Shown here: one piece after another, positions 12,101-22,703 of the stretch
Layout: the number at the start of each line of letters is the position of its first letter
Numbering within the stretch: position 1 is the stretch's first letter
NCBI GenBank assembly: GCA_947561585.1
Contig: CANNZV010001620.1
Span: forward strand, 1 to 64,000
Direction: 5' to 3'
Source of the DNA: Caprella mutica
Lineage: Eukaryota; Arthropoda; Malacostraca; Amphipoda; Caprellidae
Length of the DNA stretch: 64,000 nt
The notes under the pieces: generated by a model
Database searches by the model: none
Told to the model about the DNA's origin: nothing
The model's input: only the letters and a program-made list of their open reading frames with translations
Translations under genes and position numbers: made by a program

Positions 12101-13739
12101 TAACTGACAACGAGCGCATGCATATCGATGGCGTGCAGGTCAAATACAAGGACGCCAATAAACAACTCATGGAATTTTCTCCAATGCTCCACCATTCAAC
12201 ACGTCAATTCACTCTGGAAGATCTTCAACCAAACACCACCTACACGGTTGATCTCACCTTCCTACCAATCAACCACCAAGATACAACCATAATGAACATT
12301 CAACCACAGAACTTCACTACCATGCGTCGGCCACAAGATCCATACGAATTTGACCTCGTGGTGTCTGTAAGGAACGTCACAGCCACTACAGTGCAGGTTT
12401 CCTATGACGGAGTTCCTCAACCAGAGGAGAAATACGTTAACGTCTACCAACTGCAGTACCTCAGGGAGAACGATAGGGTGCACGAACAGATGTACAAGAG
12501 CACCAAGGACACTTTCAGGTAATTGAAAAACCTATTTGTTTGTAATTTTTTTTCATTTTTTCGATTTTTTTTTTTTTCAAATTTTCTTGAATTTTTTTTT
12601 TTGAAAAAGAATTTCCCGATTTTTTTTTGGGGTAATTTTTTGGAAATAAAATTTCATAACAATTTCACAAAATGTATTTCTTGCAGAGAACTCTCTCACA
12701 ACGCTCTGACAGAAGATCTGATGAACGTACTAGTGCTGGATAACCTCAAACCTGAGCAAACCTACCAGATGTGGCTGGTAGCTTACCTGACGGACGGTGG
12801 AATAGTCAAAAGTAACGTCATAGACGTCACCACGCAGAGAAAGAGCTACGTTCTACCCGAAAAGAGTGAACTTGGTGAGAAAAATTGAACTAAAGTACCT
12901 ATTGGTCGTGAAGTTCTCAATTATCGAATGGTTCCACGTTTTCGATCATGTATGAAAAATATATGGATTAATTCAATTAAATTGTTATTTCAAATGGTAT
13001 CCATGATACCTGTTATCAATATAATATAACTTGTTATTTTCATTGGTATCCATGATACCTACTTGCAGGTATCTTTGATACCAATTAAAATAACGAGTTA
13101 GAATATGTTTTTTTTTATATGATAGATTTTGTTGAACTGTTTGATTTTTATGAACTCACTCTTTATTGATTTTCTGTATATCTCAAATCCCTTTTGCTAA
13201 TTAATATTTTTCTCACTTCAGAGTACCCTCACTCCAGTTCCGAGCCTAACTACTACAGTGCCCTGGTGACAGTGTCCATCTTAGCCACCCTCTGCTGTGT
13301 GGCCTTCATTCTACTGCTGCTGTTCGTGGTGAAAAGGCGCCAGTATGCTCCTACAGCGCACCCTGTGGCCAGAAACGGTAACAAGAATGGCAGTGGGGGT
13401 TCGGGGGCTGCCGCAGCTTATGAAAACCCATCTTTCAAGGTAAGTAATGATAGTTTGAGTGTATTTACCATGTTTTGGGGGATATTTACCACTTTTTGAG
13501 GATATATATCATGTTTTGGGGGATATTTACCATATTTTGTGGTTATTTACCTTTTTTTGGCGATATTTACCACATTTCTGTGGATATTCACCCAACATTC
13601 TGGGGATATTCACCCATTATTCTGTGGAATTAGTCTTATTTTCTTCTTTTATTCACTATTTACTTTTTTCCAGAGTTTTGACATCGAGATGAACGGTATG
13701 AAGAGTACCTCTGGCAACAACGGCACAGACGCTACTTAA
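193..13739 (+). CDS. sas: stranded-at-second-like cell-surface receptor, 3' 21 exons (5' end outside window)
   Basis: Coding exons by GT-AG borders and continuous phase: 193-276, 1006-1159, 1716-1858, 2372-2456, 2766-2847, 3373-3523, 3826-3904, 4091-4217, 4451-4551, 4930-5031, 5676-5810, 6071-6186, 6838-6952, 7345-7474, 7626-7738, 8318-9822, 10217-10397, 11006-12518, 12687-12874, 13222-13439, 13674-13739 (stop TAA). They join in frame into 1,795 residues. Order of domains: FN3, VWC, FN3, VWC, an EGF-like module (4930-5810), two VWC, a His-rich repeat, FN3-like, two VWC and three FN3, then a helix starting YSALVTVSILATLCC, a KRRQ stop-transfer and a tail of about 55 residues with a YENPSF motif and C-terminus NGTDAT. 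VWC/FN3/TM order is that of insect sas, an epithelial and axonal surface protein that binds the phosphatase Ptp10D. The signal peptide is not in the window. Family call is inferred from architecture and tail; domain calls rest on Cys spacing. Confidence 0.85.
545..935 (+). repeat. 32-bp minisatellite in sas intron
   Basis: About twelve head-to-tail copies of a 32-bp unit beginning GTTATCCTGATATTCCTCCA and ending CCCTAAT. Copies differ mainly by GTTAACC/GTTATCC. Lies in the intron between exons 193-276 and 1006-1159. Confidence 0.95.
1380..1635 (+). mobile_element. interspersed repeat carrying AGGTCAAGGTCA
   Basis: Shares several blocks with 7140-7305: TTTGATTA, TTTTGGGAGC, AGGTCAAGGTCATT and the closing CATTCTAG. 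Dispersed and non-coding, in sas introns. Class unknown. The AGGTCAAGGTCA at 1537-1548 is a tandem nuclear-receptor type half-site. Confidence 0.6.
2690..2734 (+). mobile_element. MITE family A remnant
   Basis: Only the right terminal repeat remains (ATATTGTCACAACCCT), in the sas intron ending at 2765. Confidence 0.5.
2870..3215 (+). repeat. 61-bp tandem repeat derived from dispersed family F
   Basis: Six copies with period 60-61 bp, each with TCACCTCTTCATTTTCCTCT and TTTGTGTTAGGTAGACTC. The same segment occurs once inside longer family F copies at 36082-36425 and 48868-49215, so this is a local tandem amplification of an interspersed repeat. Confidence 0.85.
3585..3756. mobile_element. MITE family A, complete copy
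   Basis: Terminal inverted repeats AGGGTTGTGACAATATGC and GCATATTGTCACAACCCT, with flanks ATAACT and AGTTAT that extend the palindrome. Interior contains the ATTGAATGGTT core. No coding capacity. In the sas intron 3524-3825. Confidence 0.85.
6365..6805. mobile_element. fold-back element in sas intron
   Basis: Left arm about 6370-6480 and right arm about 6682-6800 are reverse complements, sharing GAATGTAACTATGATACGCA and its complement, with a non-repeated 200-bp centre. No coding capacity. The right arm ends about 35 bp before the acceptor of the exon at 6838. Confidence 0.8.
7140..7305 (+). mobile_element. second copy of the AGGTCAAGGTCA interspersed repeat
   Basis: Related to 1380-1635. 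Contains GGGTCAAAGGTCAAGGTCA at about 7228-7246, three nuclear-receptor type half-sites in a row. In the sas intron 6953-7344. Confidence 0.6.
7754..7967. mobile_element. MITE family B, near-perfect hairpin
   Basis: Arms TTACGAATTATCGGGCGGTA and its near complement TACCGACCGATAATTCGTAA enclose a long palindrome centred near 7860. Starts about 15 bp after the donor of the exon 7626-7738. A second, partial copy follows at 7993-8122. Confidence 0.85.
8690..9606 (+). repeat. coding minisatellite: His/Asp-rich repeat within the sas-like protein
   Basis: Inside the 1.5 kb exon 8318-9822. The clean DNA unit is 33 bp and encodes 11 residues of the type DHTHGGEDHSH; later units vary (TED, NED, DSVNHT, AVNLT) but keep reading frame and the alternating His pattern. 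About four of every eleven residues are His and three are Asp/Glu, over some 300 residues. Two longer direct repeats precede it (8440-8515 and 8593-8665, both with GLTHAEIHEQN or a close variant). Alternating HxH and DHxH patterns can bind Zn, Cu or Ni; that role is inference. No stop or frameshift interrupts the block, so it is under coding constraint. Confidence 0.9.
10424..10684. mobile_element. 261-bp palindromic MITE in sas intron
   Basis: Ends AGAGCCATACACACGTAGGG and CCCTACGTGTGTACGGCTCT. The centre carries the GGTATCCATGATACC-type palindrome shared with family B, but the outer termini differ, so this is a related family. Confidence 0.85.
12916..13140. mobile_element. MITE family B copy in sas intron
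   Basis: Contains the family B terminal motif (TATCGAATGGTTCCAC, TTTTCGATCATG) and repeated GGTATCCATGATACC. The right arm is degraded. Confidence 0.65.
13445..13630 (+). repeat. irregular tandem repeat in the last sas intron
   Basis: About seven imperfect copies of a 27-32 bp unit like TTTACCATGTTTTGGGGGATA. It begins within 15 bp of the donor of exon 13222-13439. Confidence 0.75.
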
Positions 13740-13760
13740 AACCTAAATATTTTAGCAAAT

Positions 13761-13929
13761 AGGGTTACCTTCGAGTTATCGGACTGTTGCACATTTTCGA
13801 TCATGTGGGGGAAAAATATATAATAATTATTAATTAACTCGTTATTTTAAATGGTATTCATAATCTTGGATATTATTTTCTTACATGATCGAAAATGTGG
13901 AAGTGACCGATAACTCAGAATGTACCCCA
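13761..13929. mobile_element. MITE family B copy downstream of sas
   Basis: Left AGGGTTACCTTCGAGTTATC with CACATTTTCGATCATG; right CATGATCGAAAATGTGG and CCGATAACTCAGAATGTACC. It starts 22 bp after the sas stop codon, so it is probably inside the 3' UTR. Confidence 0.85.
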
Positions 13930-14529
13930 ATTTAATGGCCATAAAAACAATTTAGAATGTATTCCCACATGTGATTATTTTAACACATCTTTCGATGTAC
14001 GGGTAAAAACCCAGTTGTCGTGCACTGGACACACAGTTTACGTACACTTTTCTATTTATTTGGTGTTTTTGAAAAACATGTTCTGAACTCATTATTACAT
14101 ATTTTCATATCATAAATACATGTTTTCAACTCTTTTAAAGCATGTTTCTACTCGTTAAACATGTTTCATCTTGTTTTGAACTCGTTTGAAACATGTTTGT
14201 ACTCTTTAATCATGTTTCTACTCGTTAAATATTTTTCAACTCGTTCAAAAGTATATTCAATTAAACAAATTTTTAATATAAATTATATTCAAGTGTCTTA
14301 GAAAAAGGTATCGATACCACTAATTATTTTAAATGTTTCTTATAATGAAATATTTGTTAATTACCATTTTATAAGAAACTTATTGCAATGGCGTTATACC
14401 GATACCTATCTGAAATAAGAATAAGAACTGATTTTAAAGGTTTTAAATATTGCACAGATACATTTTTTTTCCTAATTAGATGACATTACGTGCCTTATGA
14501 TATAATATACACATGCATGCCTTCTTGAT

Positions 14530-14740
14530 GTTATCCGTTGCCACTTGAACGATAAATGGCCTATAAAGGCCTATTTATTCAACGATAAAACGTATCGGTT
14601 GCCAGATGAACGATAAGTAGCCTTTAAGGACTATTTATTTTGAGCTAAGTCGTATCGGTTGCCAGATGAACGATAAATGGCTTTTAAAGGCCTATTCATT
14701 CAACGATAAATCATATCGGTAGCCAGATGAACGATAAAAC
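14530..14740 (+). repeat. 60-61 bp tandem repeat, about 3.5 copies
   Basis: GTTGCCAGATGAACGATAA-type units begin at 14537, 14598, 14658 and 14719. Intergenic. Confidence 0.85.
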
Positions 14741-14938
14741 TTTTATATAGTTATTTTGTAAATAGTTTCCATTCTTCCCTAATCCGTCCTATGACTTTTC
14801 TATTTGTAGCTATTTGACTATTATCTATTTGTTGTAATATATTATTGTTTGTTAATTTTAAGAGTTCATCTATATGTTTGAATTCTAAATTTTAACATCT
14901 AGGTTATTTAATTCTAATTTTGTTATATTATAAACAAG

Positions 14939-15312
14939 GTAGGGAAAGTTCCGAGTTATTAAAGATGTATATGAAAAACAATTATTTAACTCGCTATTTT
15001 AATTGGTATCCATGATGCCTGCCTGTATTTTAATTTGTATCCATGATACCTGCCTGTATTTTAATTGGTATCCATGATACTTGACGGAATTTTAATAATT
15101 TGGTATCTATGATGCCTGCCTGTATTATAATTTGTATCCATGATACCTGATGGAATTTTAATTGGTATCCATGATACCTGACGGAATTTTAATTGGTATC
15201 CATGATACCTGCTGGTAAATTAATTTGTCTCCTTTAGTTAAAATGCTAAATTTTATAGTTTTTTCTTATATGATCTAAAACGTAGTACCGTTCGATAACT
15301 CGGAACTACCCA
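14939..15312. mobile_element. MITE family B copy with internal tandem expansion
   Basis: Ends AGGGAAAGTTCCGAGTTATT and TTCGATAACTCGGAACTACC. The interior is an array of about seven 31-bp units of TTTTAATTGGTATCCATGAT, so the element has gained a minisatellite. Confidence 0.85.
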
Positions 15313-15655
15313 TATTTCTTCCTGTAATTTCAATAATATTCAATATACCAGCTCAATTATCTATTTGATAAAAATATTATGAATTACTCAATAAAATATA
15401 TCATGGAGTATTTTGATAAAGAAAAGTACTTTATTTTTACAGCTGAAATTAATGTATTTCTATGCAAATATATAGCTATAATATATCTTTTTGAATTTCA
15501 AATAATTTAATTTTTAATTGGTAGGTTTTGTGATATATAAAGGCATCGCAATTAAATAGTTATGTGATTAATAATAATTACTAAATTTGTTGATTTTTAA
15601 ATAAATTTGATTCAATATCTTATTTTGTTTTATTTATTGAATAAAGATGCTTTTT

Positions 15656-15721
15656 GGGGGGGGGGGGGGCAGATAATCAGACTAGGGGTTAGAAACAAAG
15701 AAACAACACCCCCCCCCCCCC
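15656..15721. repeat. G-tract and C-tract pair
   Basis: Fourteen G (15656-15669) and thirteen C (15709-15721) separated by 39 bp, giving an inverted homopolymer pair in otherwise AT-rich DNA. Confidence 0.9.
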
Positions 15722-15836
15722 TAACCCCACATGCATTGTCATCCACGATAACATGTAGGTGGGTAAGAAGCCTACACTGATTGTAGGTCCATGGGTAGGT
15801 TTACTGACTGTGTAGGTTCTTTATTAGGAGTAGGAG

Positions 15837-17408
15837 CAGAGATGGGCGGGAAAGTACTTCCCAAGTACCAAGTAAAAGTACTAAGTAACAAGTAAGTACT
15901 TTGAATAATTACTTAGAAGTACTTGTTACTTTCCAAGTAAAAAGTACTTTGCAAAGTACATTTTTTCCTTTCAGTCAAGAGATTTTGAAAGATTAGTTCT
16001 AAAATCTCTACAAAATTAATTCTTTTTCTCATCAAAACTGTACTTACAGCAACTGGATAAAAACTAGAGTTTGAAGAGGTCCAACATGTTGGAAAATTGT
16101 TTGTCAAGCAGTAAAATTGAAAACTTTGTCAAACAGTAGAATCGAAAATTAAGACTGTAAGACATTGTATACTTTTATGTGACGGTGAATATTTATTCAT
16201 TCTGACATACAATCATGTTTAGAGACTATGAGTTATATTGACCAATTTAAGTACATTGAACATAATTATTTTTTGATACCTAGATATCACAACCAATATT
16301 TACCAAACACATTGACGAATTATAAGCGTGTGGACGTGTACAGTGAGTCACTGTGATGATGTACTATCAGAGTAAAGAGTCACTGTGATGATGTACTATC
16401 AGAGAAAAGAGTCACTGTGATGATGTACTATCAGAGAAAAGAGTCACTGTGATGATGTACTATCAGAGAAAAGAGTCACTGTGATGATTTACTATCAGAG
16501 AAATGAGTCACTGTGATGATGTACTATCAGAGAAAAGAGTCACTGTGATGATGTACTATCAGAGAAAAGAGTCACTGTGATGATGTACTATCAGAGAAAA
16601 GAGTCACTGTGATGATGTACTATCAGAGAAAAGAGTCACTGTGATGATGTGCTATCAGAGAAAAAAGTCATTGTGATGATGAACTATCAGAGAAAAGAGT
16701 CACTGTAATGATGTACTATCAGAGAAAAGAGTCACTGTGATGATGTACTATCAGTGAAAAGAGTCACTGTGATTATGTACTATCAGAGAAAAGAGTCACT
16801 GTAATGATGTACTATCAGAGAAAAGAGTCAGTGTGATGATGCACTATCAGAGAAAAGAGTCACTGTGATGATGTACTATCAGAGAAAAGAGTCACTGTGA
16901 TGATGTACTATCAGAGAAAAGAGTCACTGTGATGATGTACTATCAGAGAAAAGAGTCACTGTGATGATGTACTATCAGAGAAAAGAGTCACTGTGATGAT
17001 GTACTATCAGAGAAAAGAGTCACTGTGATGATGTACTATCAGAGAAAAGAGTCACTGTGATGATGTACTATCAGAGAAAAGAGTCACCGAGAAGATGTAC
17101 TATCAGAGAAAAGAGTCACTGTGATGATGTACTATCAGAGAAAAGAGTCACTGTGATGATGTACTATCAGAGAAAAGAGTCACCGAGAAGATGTACATAC
17201 TATCAGAGTTAACAGCATAAATTATTAGTTTTTAAATTATATAGTAAATGTACTTGGTACTTGAAAGTGCTTTAAAAAGTACTTGGTACTTGTACTTTGA
17301 AAGTACTTTTTTTATTTGAGTACTTGGGCAACTACTTCAAGTACATTGATTTACGAGTACTTGTACTTAGTACTTAAGTACTTTCGATTTACTTTTCGCC
17401 CATCTCTG
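15837..17408. mobile_element. non-autonomous hAT-type element, 1,572 bp
   Basis: Terminal inverted repeats start CAGAGATGGGCG at both ends. The element is flanked by a perfect 8-bp direct repeat AGTAGGAG (15829-15836 and 17409-17416), the size expected for hAT transposition. Sub-terminal DNA at both ends is packed with AAGTACTT-type motifs. No transposase ORF; the centre is a satellite (16345-17208). Confidence 0.92.
16345..17208 (+). repeat. 32-bp satellite inside the hAT-type element
   Basis: About 27 copies of a 32-bp unit beginning GAGTCACTGTGATGATGTAC. Most copies are identical; variants such as CACCGAGAAG recur at 17084 and 17180, which points to block duplication. Confidence 0.97.
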
Positions 17409-18310
17409 AGTAGGAGTTTTTAATAATATATTTGTAGTATTATCTAGCTAGATATACCAATAATAATTTATGATATTTCCTAGATAGAGTAGAAATACTT
17501 TATAGTCAACTTCTGTGTAATGAATAAGTTAGGATGTAGCCAATAGGAATATAGGTATAATACAGTATGTACTATATGGTAGGTATGTAGGGTCAATATC
17601 TTTTCTTTTTCATCTCATCAAAGTAGAGCAGGTAGCCGAGTAATAGAAGTAGCTTCAGTCCATTAATTATCGCCATCTTCAAGTTATATTGTGATAAGCC
17701 GGAAAATCCTCCATTGACCCCCATTCTCCTTGCAGCTATCACCTCCCATTGACTAAGCAGTTATGACGTCATATTAACTATTATATTAGCTCAATTCAAG
17801 ATGGTACCCTCTATAAATGAAGTAATTTCTTGTATATGTACTGTTTTAACTTCTTTTATGTTATAGATAAGTAGATTTTACTAGTTGCTTACCAATAACT
17901 GTTACTGAATATTGAATAACAACACGTTTCACTTTTTAGTTCCACATAAAGAGCGGTGATAGGAGGTTGTTGGTGTACCGTGCTCCTGAAATAACCTGTA
18001 TTAATTAACGTGTTGTGTATTGACAATTGATGAGATCAATTGGATGTATAATTTTGCTATTGATCATCTAATATAAATACAATAGTTTCAATTTAGAATA
18101 ATGTTAATTAATAAATAGTATCTAGAGATAATAAAGTTCTAAGGTTACTAAAACGTTAAAACCACGTGTTCTTATATTCCAGGATATACAACTCTATTAA
18201 AGCTATTTTAATATTAGTTCATACTTCTTTAATTTTATAAATTTGTGTTTATTTCAGTTTCTACCATACGAATCTTTCGTATAATATATTTTGATATTTA
18301 TTATTATAAA

Positions 18311-21300
18311 ATGGATGAACAGAAGTATATAAACTCAGTGAAAATTTTACGGGAAAATCTCAAGAGTTACATGGATTTTCCCATCAAAGGTATCGAGTTC
18401 TTGTAAGTGATAACTCCAAGGTTCATAGACTATAACAGGTTAAACGAATAGGGAAAATATTGCCATTGAGAAGACAACATTTTCTGTCTTCCCTCTTGAA
18501 TATCTCTTAAACGGTAGATTAAACTTGCGCGTGAGTCCGTATAGAATTCTTTAGAATTTAATAATCTATCGAATGGTATAAAAAATATTTTAATGAAATG
18601 GTTATTATCACTGCAAAACCAACAAAAACTAACTGCTATTCACTACGACAATTAGCAAAGGAAGGAACAATTTCTGTCTTTCTTCTTGAATATCTCTTAA
18701 ACGGTAGATGAAACTAGCGCGTGAGTCAAATTAGAATTCTTCAGAATTTAATATTCTATCGAATGGTATAAAAAATATTTCAAAGAAATGGTTATTACCA
18801 CTGTTAAAAGAACAAAAATCTAACTGCTATTCACGTCGTTGTCCGTGGGCACTGGTCAACATTTTCATCCGCTTTAATTACTGTAGCTAAACGCCTAAAA
18901 TAAGAACAAACATAATATTGCAATAATAAAATAAGAAATAAACAATGTAAAATGTCAATTATTTGTAACATAGGTTTTAATCTAAAGAATAGGTTTTCAT
19001 ATAAAGAATTTGTAGACTCAGCTCTTAGTAACATTTCGTACTATTTCTATTCGTTTAACCTGTCATAGTCTATGAACCTTTGATAACTCAGGCAGGGCTG
19101 GGACAATATGCTCTAGAAACTATAGATCCAGAGAATATTATAGACGGAGAGAATTAAAGAGTATTGAATGGTTCTACACCAGCGGACAGCGGTATATAGT
19201 ATTCGATACCATTTCATTTAGTTTCGTCTATGTTATTTTCGGAATCTATACTTTTTAGAGCATATTGTCCCAGCCCTAGTGATAAATAATAAAATAACTA
19301 ATAATTTTTAATTAGCACTTAAGCATTGGTGATATATTGATAATAACAAAGTTTTTTTTTTCAGGGACGTGTTCTCATTACTCCATAGTCCATCTCTGAC
19401 GAAAGAACTGGTCCAGTGTTTGATTTACAAAGTCGAAAAACACTGCAAAGATGTAGATGTTTTTGTTGGTTTGGACGCCAGAGGATTTTTGTTCGGGTCA
19501 CTTCTAGCGTACCATTTCGAAAAGCCTTTCGTACCTATTAGGAAGAAAGGAAAGTTGCCTGGAGATGTGGAGAGTGTGAGCTACACATTGGAATATGGAA
19601 CGGTGAGTGTTAGAATATGGAACGCAAACCGTGAGTGTTAAAATATGGAACGGTGAATGTTAGAATGTGGAGCGGTGAGTGTTAGAATATGGAACGGTGA
19701 GTGTTAGAATATGGAACGGTGAGTGTTAGAATATGGAACGGTGAGTGTTAGAATATGGAACGGTGAGTGTTAGAAAGTGGAGCGGTGAGTGTTAGAATGT
19801 GGAATGCAAACGGTGAGTGTTAGAATATGGAACGCAAACAGTGAGTGTTAAAATGTGGAACGGTGAGTGTTAGAATATGGAACGGTGAGTGTTAGAATAT
19901 GGAACGGTGAGTGTTAGAATATGGAACGGTGAGAGTTAGAATATGGAACGGTGAGTGTTAGAATATGGAACAGTGAGTGTTAGAATGTGGAACAGTGAGT
20001 GTTAGAATGTGGAACGGTAAGAGTTAGAATATTGAACTGTGAGTGTTAAAATATGGAACGGTGAGTGTTAAAATATGGAACGGTGAGTGTTAAAATATGG
20101 AACGGTGAGTGTTTGAATATGGAACGGTGAGTGTTAGAATGTGAAACGGTGAGTGTTAGAATGCGGAACGGTGAGTGTTAAAATTTGGAACGCAATCAGT
20201 GAGTGTTAGAATATGTAACGATGAGTGTTAGAATGTGGAACGGTGAGTGTTAGAATATGGAACGGTGAGTGTTAGAATATCGAACGGTGAGTGTTAGAAA
20301 GTGAAATGAAGACGGTGAGTGTTAGAATATGGAACGCAGACAGTGAGTGTTGGAATATGGAACACAGACGGTGAGTGTTAGAATATGGAACGCAAATGAT
20401 GAGTGTTAGAATTTGGAATGGCGAGTGTTAGAATATCTAACGCAAACGATGAGTGTTAGAATATCGAACGCAAACGATGAGTGTTAGAATATCGAACGCA
20501 AACGGTTAGTGTTAGAATGTGGAACGCAAATGGTGAGTGTTAGAATGTGGATTGGCAAGTTTAAAATATGAAACGCAAACGGTGAGTGTTAGAATATGGA
20601 ACGTTGAGTGTTATAAAATGAAACAGTGAGTGTTGGAATATGATGCGGTCAGTGTTGGGATATGAAGCGGTCAGTGTTAGAATATAGAACGATGAGGTAT
20701 AGTGTTGAAATCCTATTAAATTCTAATAATAAACAAAAACAGAGTAGGTATCAACGAATCTAGGTTTTTTCAGTTCTATTAATTAAGTTTAGGTACAAAA
20801 AAGACAAAATCAATGTTATTATTTGTTTCTTATTTTAACCACCGTTTTCTATTTCAGGACACATTCGAAATTCAAAAGGGATCAGTAAAACCTGGTCAAA
20901 AAGTAGTCATTATTGACGATCTTCTTGCAACTGGAGGTAAAATTCAGTTTCTAGCTTGAAAATAAGTAGTTAAATCTAATATAGTCAGACCCATATTACA
21001 TATATCAAAGAGTCTTATGATTCGAACAAATTCTTCGTAATATTATATATTAAAACTGAATAGCTAAATGAATAGGTACTACATGTAAATACTCGCACCC
21101 TGTCTCCTAATGAATTTATTTGTAATGACTCAATGAGATATATATATCAGAACTTTGTGATAAGAAATATTCGGTATTCCTAATGTTTTTTTACCAAAAT
21201 TAGTACCTACTTATAATTTCTCATCATTTTCAGGTACATTGAAAGCAGCAAATGACCTCGTGGAGAAATGTGGTGCTCAATCTAGTCTCAATTTAATAGT

Positions 21301-21370
21301 CATTGAATTGGTGGAACTAAACGGAAGAGCTAAATTTACTTCCCCAACTGAAGCAGTGATGCAGTTATAA
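18311..21370 (+). CDS. Aprt: adenine phosphoribosyltransferase
   Basis: Cytosolic purine salvage enzyme: adenine + PRPP to AMP + PPi. Exons 18311-18402, 19365-19602, 20858-20936, 21234-21370 (stop TAA) give 181 aa, the usual length for APRT. The start is the first ATG after in-frame stops, giving [20 protein letters not shown]. Family marks: FPIKGIEF near residue 25, [15 protein letters not shown] (purine/PRPP contact region), IRKKGKLPG (flexible loop), LEYGT with the catalytic-region Glu, and the PRPP-binding loop [13 protein letters not shown] at residues 126-138. No missing key residue. Intron 1 holds a fold-back element 5 bp past the donor GT and a family A MITE; intron 2 begins with a large array of donor-like repeats. 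Upstream and downstream neighbours are unrelated. Confidence 0.97.
18417..19080. mobile_element. 664-bp inverted-repeat element in APRT intron 1
   Basis: Ends CAAGGTTCATAGACTATAAC and GTCATAGTCTATGAACCTT. Flanked by direct repeats TGATAACTC (18408-18416, 19081-19089). Interior has two 110-bp direct repeats (18475-18590 and 18665-18780, both with TTGAATATCTCTTAAACGGT). No coding capacity. Confidence 0.85.
19094..19277. mobile_element. MITE family A copy in APRT intron 1
   Basis: Ends AGGGCTGGGACAATATGCTC and GAGCATATTGTCCCAGCCCT, slightly different from other copies (GGGCTGGGACA for GGGTTGTGACA), both ends changed in concert. The core CACCAGCGGACAGCGG has a small internal duplication. Confidence 0.85.
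19591..20700 (+). repeat. 22-bp minisatellite that replicates the APRT exon 2 / intron 2 splice junction
   Basis: The exon ends GAATATGGAACG and the intron begins GTGAGTGTTA. This junction is then repeated head to tail about 50 times, mostly as a 22-bp unit, with some longer variants carrying CGCAAAC. Nearly every copy keeps a GGTGAGT donor consensus. The first copy (19591-19602 exon, 19603 on intron) is the genuine junction because only it joins in frame to the exon at 20858. Confidence 0.95.
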
Positions 21371-22703
21371 CTGAGATTTGTGTTGCATTATTTTGATATT
21401 AAATACTATGTCTGATGAAATCCTTTTAATTATACCATTAATTTCAACGACAAGGTTGACCGGATCCTATACTAGATGCAAGTGTGACGTTACTAACATT
21501 CCTAACAATTTATACCTGTTAATAATGCTCCTGGGGCTGGAAAAATTAGTGGGAATATGGGAATTAAATGGGGTCAATATTTAAACTTTTAGCATATATA
21601 TTGATACAAAACTGCCCCTATCATCTTATGAGTGATGGACATTGTTATGCTGAATTAAGTTATTAAACTAGCTAGGCTAAGTTCTGAGTTAACGGGCCCT
21701 GTTCCACATTTTCGGTCAAGCCTATACCTATTAGGCCTAAAAAATATTTAACATTATTGGTGTAAGTTCCAAACTATCGGTCAGTTCCAAATTTTCAGAC
21801 TCATACGTATATGAAAAAATAAAATGTATACATTTTATTTTAATTAGTATTACCTACATTTTTTTCTTATAGTTCAAGTTCAAGTTAAAATTTCCAGAGA
21901 AGCTTTTGTATCAGCTCTGGTCTCAAAAATAAATCATATCAAATTATTCTTTATTTATAAAAGTATGATTAAGTCTTAAGCTAAAACTTGAAACAAATCA
22001 TATAGCTATACATCAAAACTTAAATATTTACAAATAATAATAAAGTTTTTAAAATTTGCACAACCTGTCTTCTACATAAACCTCCATACATAATTTTAAA
22101 ACCAAATTCTAAATATACAATCTGCCGGGCGTTCTCTTCAGTGCCCACCCCAATCCCCACTGATATAAATTCAGCCGAGATTTGGAGTGGGACCTACTGG
22201 GAGGGCTTAAGGATCATCGAAATGTGGAACCGGTCTAAAACTCGGAACTTACCCTATTAATGTTTTATTTGTTAGGCCTAATAATAATAGAGGAAGTTAA
22301 TATAGGTCAAGATATAGGTTTGATCTTGAGGTACATTGTCTCTGCCAGGACCGATATCCTCAAAAAATTGAAGAAAGAAGAAGAATATAGGCTTGATCGA
22401 AAAAGTAGAACTGGTCGTTAACTCTAAACTTACCCTACCTACAAGGCTACAACTCGGCACTCAAGAAATGCCTATAAATTCATGCTGACATTCTCTTGAT
22501 ATAATCTAGTTAGTGAGGAATGCTTTTATCTACCTAAGCTCATTTACTTATTATTCTCTTGACATTTCGTTCTAGGTAGGTACTTGTAAGAGCCAGTGCC
22601 CAGTGGTCCATAATCGCTACTGGACACTACCTAATTAGGTAGTTAGCTAGTTATAGTCTTATAGACAGATAAGTGTAACAATAACTCAATAGGTGTTCAA
22701 AAT

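Larger units (their letters stand above)
13740..18310. other. intergenic region between sas and APRT
   Basis: I find no gene. It holds the sas 3' UTR (true polyadenylation site not identifiable; AATAAA occurs at 15390 and again near 15643), two family B elements (13761-13929, 14939-15312), degenerate CATGTTTC-rich repeats (14080-14250), a 60-bp tandem repeat (14530-14740), G/C homopolymer tracts (15656-15721), a hAT-type element (15837-17408) and the APRT promoter region. A CAG at 18255-18257 preceded by pyrimidines could be a 5' UTR acceptor for APRT. Confidence 0.6.

Noticed and set aside
11032..12483. Several antisense frames over the large sas exon
   Set aside because: Sense frame has VWC cysteines, FN3 pattern and correct splice phases; antisense frames are by-products.
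16345..17208. CRISPR-like regular array
   Set aside because: Units are contiguous 32-bp tandem repeats without unique spacers, in a eukaryotic transposon. The arrays at 545, 19591, 32783, 43467 and 50500 are rejected for the same reason.
18831..19034. Antisense 67-codon frame in APRT intron 1
   Set aside because: Falls inside the 664-bp inverted-repeat element; random composition.
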